A stretch of 64,000 nt of DNA from Corallium rubrum (lineage: Eukaryota > Cnidaria > Anthozoa > Scleralcyonacea > Coralliidae), in contig OZ036010.1 of assembly GCA_964035015.1 (NCBI GenBank), positions 9,896,620-9,960,619 on the forward strand, read 5' to 3'. Below, in pieces: positions 54,355 through 64,000 of the stretch; the stretch's first letter is position 1; the number at the start of each line of letters is the position of its first letter. The notes beneath the pieces were generated by a model that saw only the letters and a program-made list of their open reading frames with translations, was not told where the DNA came from and made no database searches. Position numbers and translations under genes: made by a program.

Positions 54355-54565
54355 TTTACACAAAACGGATCGAGTGTTAGTCAAATCTTCAAGTTGTTTC
54401 TTCTTGTGTTTACATGAAGATGAGATTGAAAATGTTCGATCTGATCAAAACGGGAGTGGCGGGAGTGGGTGAACTCAATCAACGAAGTCGAGTGGTTGAC
54501 TTGAGATTCAGGCAAGAATATCGGCTTGAGTGTTTCCAACCTGATTCATGTAAACACGGTTTCAT
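54355..54565. mobile_element. GTTTACATGAA-type TIR MITE
   Basis: CCTGTTTACACAAAACGGAT and TTCATGTAAACACGGTTTC are inverted. Interior GATCTGATCAAAACGGG and TTGAGATTCAGGCAAGAATA match, in reverse, 61205-61320. Confidence 0.7.
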
Positions 54566-54666
54566 TTGAAAATGACTTGATAATTAAGACTAGCAAAGTT
54601 GGTGTCATGCAACCTGGCAGACATTGAGGAAAGCACAGAAAGTAGTGTTTCAAAACTGAAAATAGA

Positions 54667-55135
54667 TCGGGTTTAACTTTAACTTTAACTTTAATTAATA
54701 AAATCGACTAGCAGTGATATAACAAATACCATTGAATTACTCGAGTTTTTACAAGCTTATTCATGCTAAAAAGTTAAGATTGTTCTAGATATAAGGTAAT
54801 TAGAGTTCTATAATCCTAAAAGTTATTAATAGAAGCGTTAATAAAACAATTTTTAAAACGGTTCGTTTTGCTAAAAGGGATAGAAAAAGGACTATTGGAT
54901 CTGAGGTTATAAGGATTAAGGTTCTTGGGCGGTAATAAAGAATGAAGCTTGTGAGTAGGATCAGATACAATGTTTTTAAACAGTTTCTCGCACAGAATTC
55001 GACGGCGTTCTCTGAGCGTGGTTAATCCAGCGGTGATCATGGCTTGCGAATAGGATAGGAATGGGTGGATAATACGAAGAGCTCGACGTTGTAACCGTTC
55101 TAGATCGTCGCTTAAGTATTCCTGGCAAAAGAGTG
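54667..55135 (-). mobile_element. Short 5'-truncated LINE (CR1/L2-like tail)
   Basis: On the minus strand the frame EYLSDDLERLQRRALRIIHP, then ERRRILCEKLFKNIV and PYNLRSNSPF, ends at 54816. This is the typical C-terminus of a CR1/L2-like LINE polymerase, just after the RT domain. About 150 bp of 3' untranslated sequence leads to three to four copies of a 6-bp AACTTT repeat (54673-54697), like the short-repeat tails of CR1/L2 elements. The 5' break falls a few bases from an (AAAC)n microsatellite. Confidence 0.75.
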
Positions 55136-55149
55136 AAAAGACAACAAAC

Positions 55150-55292
55150 AACAAACAAACAAACAAACAAACAAACAAACAAACAAACAAACAAACAAAC
55201 AAACAAACAAACAAACAAACAAACAAACAAACAAACAAACAAACAAACAAACAAACAAACAAACAAACAAACAAACAAACAAACAAACAAAC
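55150..55292. repeat. (AAAC)n microsatellite
   Basis: About 35 perfect tetranucleotides. Creates a false VCLFVCLF frame fused to the LINE tail. Confidence 0.98.
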
Positions 55293-55597
55293 AGACGGAG
55301 GTAATGACAATAACGATAACAATAAGTTAAAAATAACAATAAAACAATATTAAGAATAGTAATATGAACAACAATAACAAAAACAAAAATAACAAAAACA
55401 TAACAAAAACAACCCTATTCTTACACTTACTAAATTTACTTTTATAAACCTACTTTACATCATTTTAAAATGTTTAAATTTACTTTGATGAAGGGATTTG
55501 ACTCGAAACCTTGTTCACTAAAATCTCGGCGGGTGTCCACCTTTAAAATTTTCTATAGTGCTACTGAATATATCACTAATCACGGATGTCTCAGACT

Positions 55598-55658
55598 ACA
55601 ATACAATACAATACAATACAATACAATACAATACAATACAATACAATACAATACAATA
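55598..55658. repeat. (AATAC)n microsatellite
   Basis: About 12 perfect pentanucleotide copies. 55660-56190 shows only a tandem pair around AGGAATATTTTATACTCC and no gene. Confidence 0.97.
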
Positions 55659-56194
55659 TTTAAACACAATTGGAATTAAAGCATACAGCTTGTGGGTTGT
55701 GTATTTAAGTCAATAAACTCAGTTCCACCAGGTTATACTATGTCAATAGCTAGAGGAATATTTTATACTCCTCCCCGCATAGGCACATGTTATATACTAT
55801 GTCCACAGCTATGGGAATATTTTATACTCCTTGAATTAAAAACAGAAAATACCCGCAAATCACCGCTAATTATTTGTCACAAGAATGCCAGAGCCAGCCG
55901 ACAATTTAAAGAAATATAAAATTTAGATCTTATAGTCCTAATTTGCTTCTTTACCTTGAAGCACTTCAAAAAAATAGAACTGAACTTTGGCCTCAAAGCC
56001 AGTAAAGAGTTAACACTGTTTCCATAGACAATATTAAACTTCCTCTACCTATCAGTTTTGTACTATACACTAGCCTATCATATGCTTTGTATATCTTTCA
56101 AAATTGTCGTAGAAACTCTGCGTTCGCAGGTCTTCTACTCGTTGCTGGTTCAATAACCAACACTTTCGGGACTGTATTTTCTATATCTTTATTT

Positions 56195-56492
56195 CGTCTT
56201 CAAAAACTCATTAATAATTCATGAGGAAAACACAAAAGAAAATCATGACCGTATCGTATCTTTATATGTGATAAAGATTTCTCCTGATTTACATAAACTT
56301 TAGCTTTGATTTTCTCGGCTTAGACAAGGTTATTTTTCAAACTAACTTCTTCAATCAACTTACCAAGTGGTTCGTTTTTGAAGCCGTATAATAAACTCGC
56401 AGTTCGTGTTTTATCAGATATAAAAACACTCGGCTTCGCCTCGTGTCTTTATATCTGATAAAACACTCCTGCTCGTTTATTATACAGTACTT
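56195..56492. repeat. Solo arm of long-TIR element family F
   Basis: CTTCAAAAACTCATTAATAA to TTTATTATACAGTACTTC; nearly identical to the right arm at 36610-36890 and to the complement of 34243-34530. Confidence 0.85.
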
Positions 56493-56705
56493 CAAGAATC
56501 GTCAACACCCTATATTAATCACTCTATTCCAATCTACCTAAACACTTACCATGCACTCTTATTTATACTCCAACTGATGGGAAGTTATTCGGTTAAATGT
56601 CGCTCTAATACATCTCAAACCCTTTATCGCGCAATGTCTTTAGTATTTTACTCTGTTTTACTTTAGTATTTTTAGTATTTTAGAGGATTTTACTCGTCAA
56701 TTTCA

Positions 56706-57148
56706 CTACAGTTTTTTAAGATTATATTTGGAAGGACACCTAACATAATCAGTGAAAAATGGCTTTTACATGCTTTTAATATCTTATCCCATTCTTGAGC
56801 AATGACGTCACACGTTGTATGTGGGAGAACTGAACGGAAAATCAGTCATATCTTTGGATTGGTTTAACTATAAACTGAATCAAACGTCGGAAATTTTCCT
56901 TGGGGTATGATCTGATTGCATCTGCAATATGTGGTTTCGTGTAGTTAAACCAAACCAAAGATATGACTGATTTTCCGTTTTCTCCCAACGTCTCCCAACG
57001 TCATTGGCTATGCTCAAATTGCATAGCCAATAACTCAAGAATGGATAACATTTGAAAGGCATGTAAAAGACATTTTTCATTATCTTAGGTGTTCTTCCAA
57101 ATACAATCTTAAAAAAGTTGAAGTGAAATTTCGTTTCATAAGCACTTT
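56706..57148. mobile_element. Palindromic element family E, uninterrupted copy
   Basis: Two arms (56712-56860 and 56970-57120) are inverted around AAACGTCGG...GTGTAGTTAAACC. The right end GAAACGAAATTTCACTTC (complement) finishes in GCACT|TTAA. The left end is clipped by a family A relic (56625-56700). It shows the empty GTTAAACC target used by family D at 35401. 57149-57490 holds nothing. Confidence 0.85.
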
Positions 57149-57496
57149 AAAAACAACTATCGCGGAATTTCTTCCCCTATAAATTCTTCCCATCTTTACA
57201 TTTCCTCCCTTACAATTTCTTCCGATCTATATTTATACATACATGGCTTATCTTAACTAAATACAAGTTTTACCTTGACCCATAACTACTTTACTAATAC
57301 AATTACAAATATTTACGTAAAACGAACTACATATTAAAGTCTCTACGTGTTAAAGGTACAATTTCCTCAGTTCTATTATTAAGTGATCTAAGTCAGTTCT
57401 TATATTTGCATTAACATATTTTATCCGACAAAAATTTCAAAATTTGAATTTTGTAATCCTACTTTGACTGTTGTAATCTAACACTTAGCTTATCAG

Positions 57497-57497
<1 letters not shown>

Positions 57498-57547
<50 letters not shown>
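57498..57547. repeat. (AT)n microsatellite
   Basis: About 25 AT dinucleotides. 57548-58221 contains no recognised gene; GATGAGGCCCGAAAGGCCGA at 57636 is a short palindromic motif of unknown origin. Confidence 0.95.
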
Positions 57548-57548
<1 letters not shown>

Positions 57549-58623
57549 CTCTGGCATGGTTTTGATGTCCCACAATTTGAGGCACCAAAGGTGACTGTAA
57601 ATAGCAGTTACCTTCATCTTGCTCATCAGCACTACACTGATGAGGCCCGAAAGGCCGAAACGGTACCGTCTAATTGTATTTTAGTCACTTGGTCTGATGA
57701 CTTTGGAATAAAGTCGAAATTATAACCATTTCATCTTTTGTCTTGGGTTTTGTTTTTGGGTTTTTCAAGAATTTCATTTTTGAATTTTGTTTTATTTTAT
57801 TTTATATTGTCACGAGAACGTCTTGCAAATTGCAATTGATTTCGCTGCCGGAAAAAAATAATGTGTTTCGCAATCTTAAATAGGGGTAACACAACATTTC
57901 TAAAAATAGTAAAAGCTGTCAGCCTATCAATTTGGCCGTTTTGACGGCTGTCATTCTTTAATGGCATGATTGCCATTTTGTTGCATCATTGATTTGATCA
58001 CTTAACTTCCTTTTATGGAAATAGCTCTATTATAAATTTAAGTGCATCAGACATTCTTGAGAGAGAAAAAAGGAAAACTAATCTACTAATATTTGAGTAT
58101 GTGCAGAATTCCAAGCTTATACGAAAGCTTGTAATATGATAACAAAATAACTTGTCATAGAATGGGATTATAAGTCCATGCATCGTTTATACAGCATCCC
58201 TGAATGTTTATTAGTTTTTATTAGGTCGACCTTACGATGCTAGGACGACGACTATGAGGGGTGATTTCCGCCAAAATTCAACTTTACATTATGTAATTAA
58301 CAGAGGCATTTTGTTAACCTGTTTGGTATTCTATTATGCTGTTTTGCATTTCCTTGTGCCGTTTCGTATTTCATTATGCTGTTTTGCATTCTATTATGCC
58401 GTTTCGTATTTCATTATGCTGTTTTGCATTCTATTATGCCGTTTCGTATTTCATTATGCTGTTTTGCATTCTATTATGCCGTTTCGTATTTCATTACGCT
58501 ACTTCGTATTTTGCTTTCATTATGTTTCATTATGCTTACGTCATGTTCTGCATGACTCTCAGTAACACTTTTTAGTACACACGGCCGCGCAAAACTGGAA
58601 CTAAGTTATATATATGTAAAAAC

Positions 58624-59033
58624 ATGGCCGAGGATTTCGAAAGACGGCAGTTTATAAGAAATCGTATTGGATGTTGTATTTTAAACATTTTGCATCAAGT
58701 CGAAGCTCGCGGTGGAGAAGCTGAATGTCGGGAAAATGCTCTCTTTAGATTAGAATGGCTATTTGGTGTCGTAACAATTAACAAGGTACTATCAGTGTGG
58801 TTTTATTGATCGTCATGTTATCGATCTTCTTGCCGAAGCTTTGATTGAGAGCCCGAAGTTATTTTCACAGGCAATCGAGGAAGACCAAGGTTTAATATTC
58901 CTTACGAACAGTTGAGCTTTCTTGTGGAGAGACTGTTTACCATTAAGCAAATCGCAGCCGCACTTGGTGTAAGTGAGCGTACAGTCGAGCGACGATTACA
59001 GCACTTTGGGATGTCAATAAGGGGTTCTTAATA
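58624..59033 (+). pseudogene. Transposase-like HTH gene fragment, left arm
   Basis: ATG at 58624 opens MAEDFERRQFIRNRIGCCIL and VEARGGEAECRENALFRLEW. A small indel near 58780 breaks the frame, and about 60 bp (present in the other arm) is deleted near 58850. Downstream the sequence encodes LFTIKQIAAALGVSERTVER and RLQHFGMSI, a clear helix-turn-helix of the kind placed before integrase-core (DDE/rve) domains in many cnidarian and fish transposase-like proteins. No catalytic domain is present. Confidence 0.6.
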
Positions 59034-59076
59034 TTTCCCTAACTGTTGAGTCCAGCTCTTCCAGAGTTAGATTTGT

Positions 59077-59492
59077 ATAGTGCTGTAATCGTCGCTCGAC
59101 TGTACGCTCACTTACACCGAGTGCAGCTGCGATTTGCTTAATGGTAAACAGTCTCTCCACAAGAAAGCTCAACTGTAATCGTAAGGAATATTAAATCTTG
59201 ATCTTCCTCGATTGCCTGTGAAAATAATTTCGGGCTCAACGTTAATATCTTCTGAGCTGCATATTGAAGTTAAATCAATCAAAGCTTCGGCACGAAGATC
59301 GATAACATGACGATCAATAAAACCACACTGATAGTACCTTGTCACGACACCAAATAGCCATTCTAGTCTAAAGAGAGCATTTTCCCGACATTCAACTTCT
59401 CCACCGCGAGCTTCGACTTGATGCAAAATGTTTAAAATACAACATCTAATGCGATTTCTTATAAACTGCCGTCCTTCCAAATCCTCGGCCAT
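59077..59492 (-). pseudogene. Transposase-like HTH gene fragment, right arm
   Basis: The inverted counterpart begins at ATG 59490-59492 (MAEDLEGRQFIRNRIRCCIL) and stays open for 107 codons, through YYQCGFIDRHVIDLRAEALI and SICSSEDINVEPEIIFTGNR, to a stop at 59169. It then continues in another frame with the same HTH (59080-59160). It keeps a segment missing in the left arm, so the arms have diverged by independent deletion or were copied from a longer parent. Function is lost in both. Confidence 0.6.
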
Positions 59493-59883
59493 GTTTTTAC
59501 ATATATATAACTTAGTTCCAGTTTTGCCGCGCTTCCGTGTGTGCTAAAAAGTGTTACTGAGAGTCATGCAGAACATGACGTAAGCATAATAGAATGCAAA
59601 ACAGCATAATAGAATGCAAAACAGCATAATGAAATACGAAACGGCATAATAGAAGGCAAAACAGCATAATGAAATACGAAACAGCATAATAGAATGCAAA
59701 ACAGCATAATGAAATACGAAACGGCATAATAGAATGCAAAACAGCATAATGAAATACGAAACGGCACAACGAAATGCAAAACAGCATAATAGAATACCAA
59801 ACAGGTTAACAAAATGCCTCTGTTAATTACATAATGTAAAGTTGAATTTTGGCGGAAATCACCCCTCATAGACGACGGCGGTT

Positions 59884-60094
59884 AACTCATTCCTGTCCGG
59901 GGGCTTCCCCAGAGGTGAATAAAATCGTCTGGCGTTAGCCAGAATAAAATACTAAAGACCAATTCGGACAAGAAAGAGTTAAAGAGATAGTCTATAACTC
60001 ATTCCTGTCCGGGGGCTTCCCCAGAGGTGAATAAAATCGTCTGGCGTTAGCCAGAATAAAATACTAAAGACCAATTCGGACAAGAAAGAGTTAA
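59884..60094. mobile_element. Two tandem family A MITEs at a TTAA target
   Basis: Two near-identical 95-bp units (TCATTCCTGTCCGGGGGCTT, ATTCGGACAAGAAAGAGTTA) separated by 12 bp. The outer flanks GGCGG|TTAA and TTAA|AAAGCAAC rejoin to the single TTAA found in the intact family G copy. Family A therefore duplicates TTAA. Confidence 0.85.
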
Positions 60095-60599
60095 AAAGCA
60101 ACATAAACTTTATAATTAAAAAAGGTCACGGCTAACTGACTATTATATTTGATATTTGAAGTTAGTTTAATGACTTTCTTTTTTTAATGACTTTCAAAAC
60201 GTCCCAGTACTGCTAAAATGATTGTAGTGCCAGCATTGAAGTCACTCTCAAGCAACAGTTCTCATCTTTTGGCCGTTGACGTCGTCCTGAAGACGTGAAA
60301 ATGCTCTAAGTGGTGTTGTATAAAGAACGAGGACGCTGTTGAGATTACTCTAGGGACTAAAAATTAATCATTCTCTTTGTTCCACAACTAGAATTATTTT
60401 GTTTAGAAGACGTCGTCGTTGAAGTTGCCGTCGTACTTCGCAAGGTCCCTAATATATGGCACAAGTTGTGTTCTCATTGCAGAGACGCGTGACATGCCGG
60501 ACGATTAGTTTCCATAATCGACCGCGGTCGGTCACGGTTTTGCCAGCCATGTTGTTTACAAAAACTAGAGCGAAAACCGCAAAAAAATTTGTGAATATA

Positions 60600-60752
60600 A
60601 TCTAAGGACTAAATCATGTACGAGACTACTATGAGTCGGACGATGAGCAATCTGGAAGTGTGTTTTCGGATTTCGAAAGCGATAATAACAAGAGCAACAA
60701 CATTGAGAACGAGTCAATGTCACACGCTCTGACGCTCGAGGCCATGCTATAA
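60600..60752 (+). other. Unassigned acidic coding-like fragment
   Basis: A frame rich in Asp/Glu/Ser (ESDDEQSGSVFSDFESDNNK, then ENESMSHALTLEAML and a stop). Reminiscent of the acidic N-terminus of transposase or nuclear proteins, but too short to place. The neighbourhood 60453-60990 has no other feature except a weak palindrome around TTTGCGAGCTCGGTTCGTAC. Confidence 0.2.
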
Positions 60753-60992
60753 GTACGTATCATGTTAGCTAATGTCAGGTATGTTGTTTCAAACTTCTTA
60801 TTTACCTCGGCTGCTTGGTCATTGCCGAAAATATCAGACCTCGGTTTTTTATGTACGAACCTCGCTTTGCGAGCTCGGTTCGTACTATCAAGACCTCACT
60901 CTCGTTTAATAAGAAGTTAGTATTACGCAACTATAATTAATATCCCATTGCTGCCCAGATTGGCTACGACTGTTGTCCGTTGGACGAGTAAG

Positions 60993-61335
60993 GTCCTGTT
61001 TACATGAAACGGATAAAGATTGACAGTTGAATCGGATCGAAAAACGCCACTTAAGTTAATCCGGCACATGTTTACATTGAGAATCCGATCTGCTTGGAAC
61101 ACTATTTTCTATGCTTTTCTCGATGTCCGCCATGTTGCACGACACGTACCAATTTCACGCATGCGTATCAAGTTATTTTTAAGTGAGACCGTGTTTACAT
61201 GAACCTGCAGGTTAAAAACGTTCAAGCCGATTCTTGCCTGAATCTCAAACCAATCCATTCAACTTCGTGGATTCGTTTCAGCCACCTGTTTCGATCAGAT
61301 CGAAAACTTTCAATCTTTTTCATGTAAGCACAACA
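60993..61335. mobile_element. GTTTACATGAA-type TIR MITE
   Basis: GGTCCTGTTTACATGAAACG and AATCTTTTTCATGTAAGCAC as ends; internal GACCGTGTTTACATGAACCT may be the end of a second copy. Related to 54355-54565 and, more distantly, 44284. Confidence 0.65.
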
Positions 61336-61429
61336 AGGAGAAACTACATGGGAAGTTTGACGTGAACACACAATTCGCTTGTAGTTATCAGTAATATATA
61401 CTATCAAATGTTACCCTCTTGAAATAACG

Positions 61430-62074
61430 CCTATTCTATTCCATTCCATTCTACACTACACCATTCTATACTACTCCATTCCATACTACTCCATTCTATA
61501 CTACCCCAATCTATACTACTCCATTCTATACTACTACATTCCTTACTACTCTATTCTATACTACTACATTCCTTACTACTCTATTCTATACTCCATTCCA
61601 TACTACTCCATTCTATACTACTCCATTCTATACTACTCCATTCCATACTACTCCATTCTATACTACTCCATTCCATACTACTCCATTCTATACTACTCCA
61701 TTCCATACTACCCCATTCCATACTACTCCATTCCTTACTACTCTATTCTATACTACTCCATTCCATACTACTCCATTCTATACTACTCCATTCCATACTA
61801 CTCCATTCCTTACTACTCTAGTCTATACTACCCCATTCCATACTACTCCATTCTATACTACTCCATTCCATACTACCCCATTCCATACTACTCCATTCCT
61901 TACTACTCTATTCTATACTACTCCATTCCATACTACTCCATTCTATACTACTCCATTCCATACTACTCCATTCCATACTACACCATCCCTTACTACTCTA
62001 TTCTATACTACTCCATTCCATACTACTCTATTCTATTCTATAGTACTCCATTCCATACTACTCCATTCCATACT
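61430..62074. repeat. 15-bp satellite CCATTCCATACTACT
   Basis: More than 40 copies, alternating CCATTCCATACTACT and CCATTCTATACTACT, with CCTTACTACTCTATT variants in a higher-order pattern. It ends exactly where the retrotransposon terminus begins. Confidence 0.97.
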
Positions 62075-62330
62075 TGTAGTGTTTAACACTCTTTATTAAG
62101 TTAAAACTATGTACAAACTATGGTCAACAGAAAGACCAAGTGAAATCAATATCATGGTGTGATCTGACGTCACAACTAGTACCCAGGACTCCTCCACCCA
62201 AGTTTCAAAAAAAATGTAAACTAAATATATAAGTCTCTGAATACGTGTTCGTAAGTAAACTAATAAACTATATAGGATATGGTAAACGTGTTCGTGTACA
62301 GGCAACAAACTGAAGTCCTATTTACATGTA
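62075..62330 (-). repeat. Probable 3' LTR of the Ty3/gypsy element
   Basis: Minus-strand end ACACTACA at 62075. It contains an AATAAA signal (62092-62097) near the end and a TATATAG box (about 62268-62276). The start may be TGTAAATAGGACTTC at about 62325, giving TGTA...TACA ends, but no clear polypurine tract precedes it. The second LTR is off the window. Confidence 0.5.
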
Positions 62331-62811
62331 AATCGTTCTGGTGATCTGCGGCTCCTTGCAGGATACCGGCGCGGAAGTTCTCTTACTGGTTCTGTCTCCT
62401 CGATTGGTGTCACTGGAGCTGAGCTTTCCTCTTGCGGTGAAGTATGGCTGGAATCTTCAACGTATGTTTCTGCTTGTCCTGAAGGTGGTATCACTTTTTC
62501 TGGAGGTAAGGTTTGGCGAGCCAACATTTGATCATGGTGTCTCCGGACAATGGTACCATTTTCCAACTCTACTTTCGCGGATACGGGACCGGTTTGTTCC
62601 ACAATGGTTCCAGGAACCACTTGCGATTTCCGGAATAGTTTCGCGCCTGAGCTTCATCTCCAACGTTCAACGGTCGTGATCTGCTTTGCTGATCGTGTTG
62701 TGCTTTTTGTCTTGCTTGAGCGGTGTCGACTTTCGTTGCAACACTCGGCTTTAAAAGATCAATCTGCGTCCTCCAACGTGCGACTCCAACGTAGTTGAGC
62801 TGGTGTTTCAC
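62318..62811 (-). pseudogene. Ty3/gypsy pol C-terminal region, frameshifted
   Basis: Two overlapping frames follow the integrase core. One (62569-62811) is basic with SRPLNVGDEAQARNY. The other (62318-62620) has GTIVEQTGPVSAKVELENGT and ends RRYPARSRRSPERF. Such a chromatin- or DNA-binding tail after the core is usual in Ty3/gypsy integrases. The frame changes indicate decay. Confidence 0.75.
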
Positions 62812-63634
62812 CTTTAGTCGTCTGCGGGGTTGTACGATAGCTCAGCAGGAAACCAGACAGTTTTGTATCAATACTTCCTTTCTCTTGCTTCTCCATCCCT
62901 TGTTTGAAGGTCTGTACGGCCCTTTCTACCAAACCATTTGAAGAGGAATGGTACGGTGCTGAAGTTACGTGTCGTATGCCATTCCCGCGTGTGAAAATCT
63001 TGAAATCTTCGCTGGTGAAGACGGAACCGTTGTCAGGAACGATAACTTCTGGTAGACCATGGGTCGCAAAAGTTGTTCTAAGTTTCTCGATAGTTGCTTC
63101 CGTAGTAGCTGAATTCACACTATGGACATCTGGCCATTTGGAATGTGCATCGATGATGAGAAGAAACATTTTCCCCATGAAGGGACTGGCGTAATCTATG
63201 TAGATTCTAGCCCAAGGGCGGCTGGGCCATTCCCAGGGATGTAAGACTGCTGGTGCTGGAGTTTTCCTGTGTGCTTGACAGACTTGGCAATTCTTTACTC
63301 GCAGCTCTAACACAGAATCTATTTTTGGCCACCAGACATGGCTTCTGGCTATAGCTTTCATTCTGACGATCCCTGGATGACTGTCATGGAGGATGTTCAT
63401 CACTTCTTCTCTTCCTTGTGGAGGTATTATAATTCTTGATCCCCATAGAAGACATCCTGCGTGAACGCTCAGTTCATTTCTCCTGGTGAAGTATGGTTGA
63501 AGTTGGTTGTCTTCAACAGCTGAAGGCCAGCCTTGGAGAACGAACTGCATTACTTGCGATAGAACAGGATCACGAGCTGTCCACTGCTTCACTTTAACTG
63601 CATCAATCGGACTGGCGTTAATGTTCTCCATCAT
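62759..63634 (-). pseudogene. Ty3/gypsy integrase
   Basis: A 291-codon open stretch. The zinc-binding HHCC region appears as HPGIVRMKAIARSHVWWPKI then CQVCQ. The catalytic core shows the first Asp in ARIYIDYASPF, the second in IVPDNGSVFTS and the Glu in SSSNGLVERAVQTF, the D,D35E arrangement. It ends in a frame change at 62759. It joins cDNA ends to host DNA in intact elements. Here the RNase H upstream and the tail downstream are in other frames, so this copy is inactive. Confidence 0.92.
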
Positions 63635-63707
63635 GTTGATGATGTCACCAGGTACTGGTGTCGATTGTGGAGTCTCAGGAAGAGGTAAACGGCTTAGGGA
63701 ATCTGCG

Positions 63708-64000
63708 TTACCATTCTCGAGACCAAGGTCGGTAGATCAGCTCGTACTCGTAAGCTAATAACGTCAACGCCCATCTTTGCATCCTGCTTGATGCCATGGG
63801 CGGTGTAGCTTTACCAGGATTCAACAATCCAAGCAAGGGCTTGTGGTCGGTGTAGATACTAAAATGTCGGCCATATATAAACTGGTGAAACTTCTTCACA
63901 GCAAATATGATTGCCAATGCTTCCTTATCCAGTTGTGAGTATCCTTTCTCTGGTTTCGAAAGGGTTCTCAATGCGTAAGCAATCGGTTTCTCGGAACCAT
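63708..64000 (-). pseudogene. Ty3/gypsy RNase H, 5' part beyond the window
   Basis: KGYSQLDKEALAIIFAVKKF, FSIYTDHKPLLGLL and RMQRWALTLLAYEYELIYRP are hallmarks of the Ty3/gypsy RNase H domain. The frame closes near 63708 after an indel, shifting away from the integrase. Reverse transcriptase, protease and gag must lie to the right of base 64000. Confidence 0.9.

Larger units (their letters stand above)
58253..59870. mobile_element. Giant palindrome transposon (1.6 kb) with 6-bp TSD
   Basis: The left arm of about 760 bp and right arm of about 790 bp are inverted around a spacer of about 60 bp (59015-59076). Ends TATGAGGGGTGATTTCCGCC and its complement. GACGAC stands at 58247-58252 and 59871-59876. 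The unbroken target CTAGGACGACGACGGCGG can be read, in reverse, in the family G copy at 21340-21358. Each arm has a subterminal array of about 40-bp units (CTGTTTTGCATTCTATTATG, CCGTTTCGTATTTCATTATG) at 58340-58500 and 59600-59790, and a copy of a transposase-like gene fragment. Confidence 0.93.
58222..60451. mobile_element. MITE family G copy invaded by three elements
   Basis: The left piece (58222-58252, TTACGATGCTAGGACGACGA) and right piece (60095-60451, ending AAGGTCCCTA) together equal the 379-bp copy at 20989-21367 in reverse. Insertions: the giant palindrome at 58253-59870 and two family A MITEs at 59884-60094. Confidence 0.88.

Noticed and set aside
54976..55322. VCLFVCLF membrane-like protein
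   Set aside because: The hydrophobic part is the (AAAC)n microsatellite read in reverse; the remainder is LINE tail.
58254..58575. FYYAVLHF/FHYAVLHS repeat membrane protein
   Set aside because: Translation of the 40-bp subterminal repeats of the palindrome; the mirror version occurs in the other arm.

Overview
This window is eukaryotic, animal nuclear DNA. It has spliced exons with GT-AG introns, LINE and Ty3/gypsy retrotransposons, 5S rRNA-derived and tRNA-derived SINEs, many microsatellites and a very dense load of short inverted-repeat (foldback/MITE) elements. The TE mix, AT-rich composition and repeat style fit a marine invertebrate, most likely a cnidarian (anthozoan-like) or possibly a sponge. 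The species cannot be fixed from the sequence alone. There is no operon, CRISPR array or prokaryotic gene organisation.

Host genes are sparse. At the left, on the minus strand, lie the first four coding exons (189 codons) of a prolyl oligopeptidase (PREP) gene: 8507-8703, 6978-7073, 2794-2962 and 1067-1171. The remainder, including the catalytic domain, lies beyond base 1. Two intronless genes encode small PH-like proteins with basic, Ser-rich tails: 17510-18322 (minus) and 42463-43332 (plus). They share architecture and may be distant paralogues. A few coding-like fragments remain unassigned.

Retroelements are: a 5'-truncated LINE with a long RT frame (44500-46024), a short 5'-truncated LINE tail (about 54670-55135, minus), 5S-derived SINE copies (23105-23200, 24361-24660, 27600-28195, 33300-33652), a tRNA-derived SINE head (50683-50757) and the 3' part of a degenerate Ty3/gypsy element (62075-64000, minus, continuing off the right edge).

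Most of the rest is DNA-transposon-derived inverted repeats, which sort by target-site duplication (TSD). One group has 9-bp TSDs and ends in TANCCTG (8785-8950, 41435-41729, 49851-49923). hAT-like copies have 8-bp TSDs (12425-13533, 35401-36441, 24421-24473, 27143-27595). Others insert at TTAA or at TTA/TAA, and pogo-like MITEs carry CAGTGGAACC ends. A 1.6-kb giant palindrome (58253-59870) has a 6-bp TSD and carries a transposase-like HTH gene fragment in each arm. Elements are often nested up to three deep, and several insertions are confirmed by empty sites elsewhere in this same window.

Tandem arrays include a striking 21-bp satellite (36995-38290) open on both strands, an AT-rich array (7850-8395), a CCAGTCCAAAGT array (40490-41290), a 15-bp CCATTCCATACTACT array (61430-62075), a roughly 60-bp array (53440-53720) and several long microsatellites.
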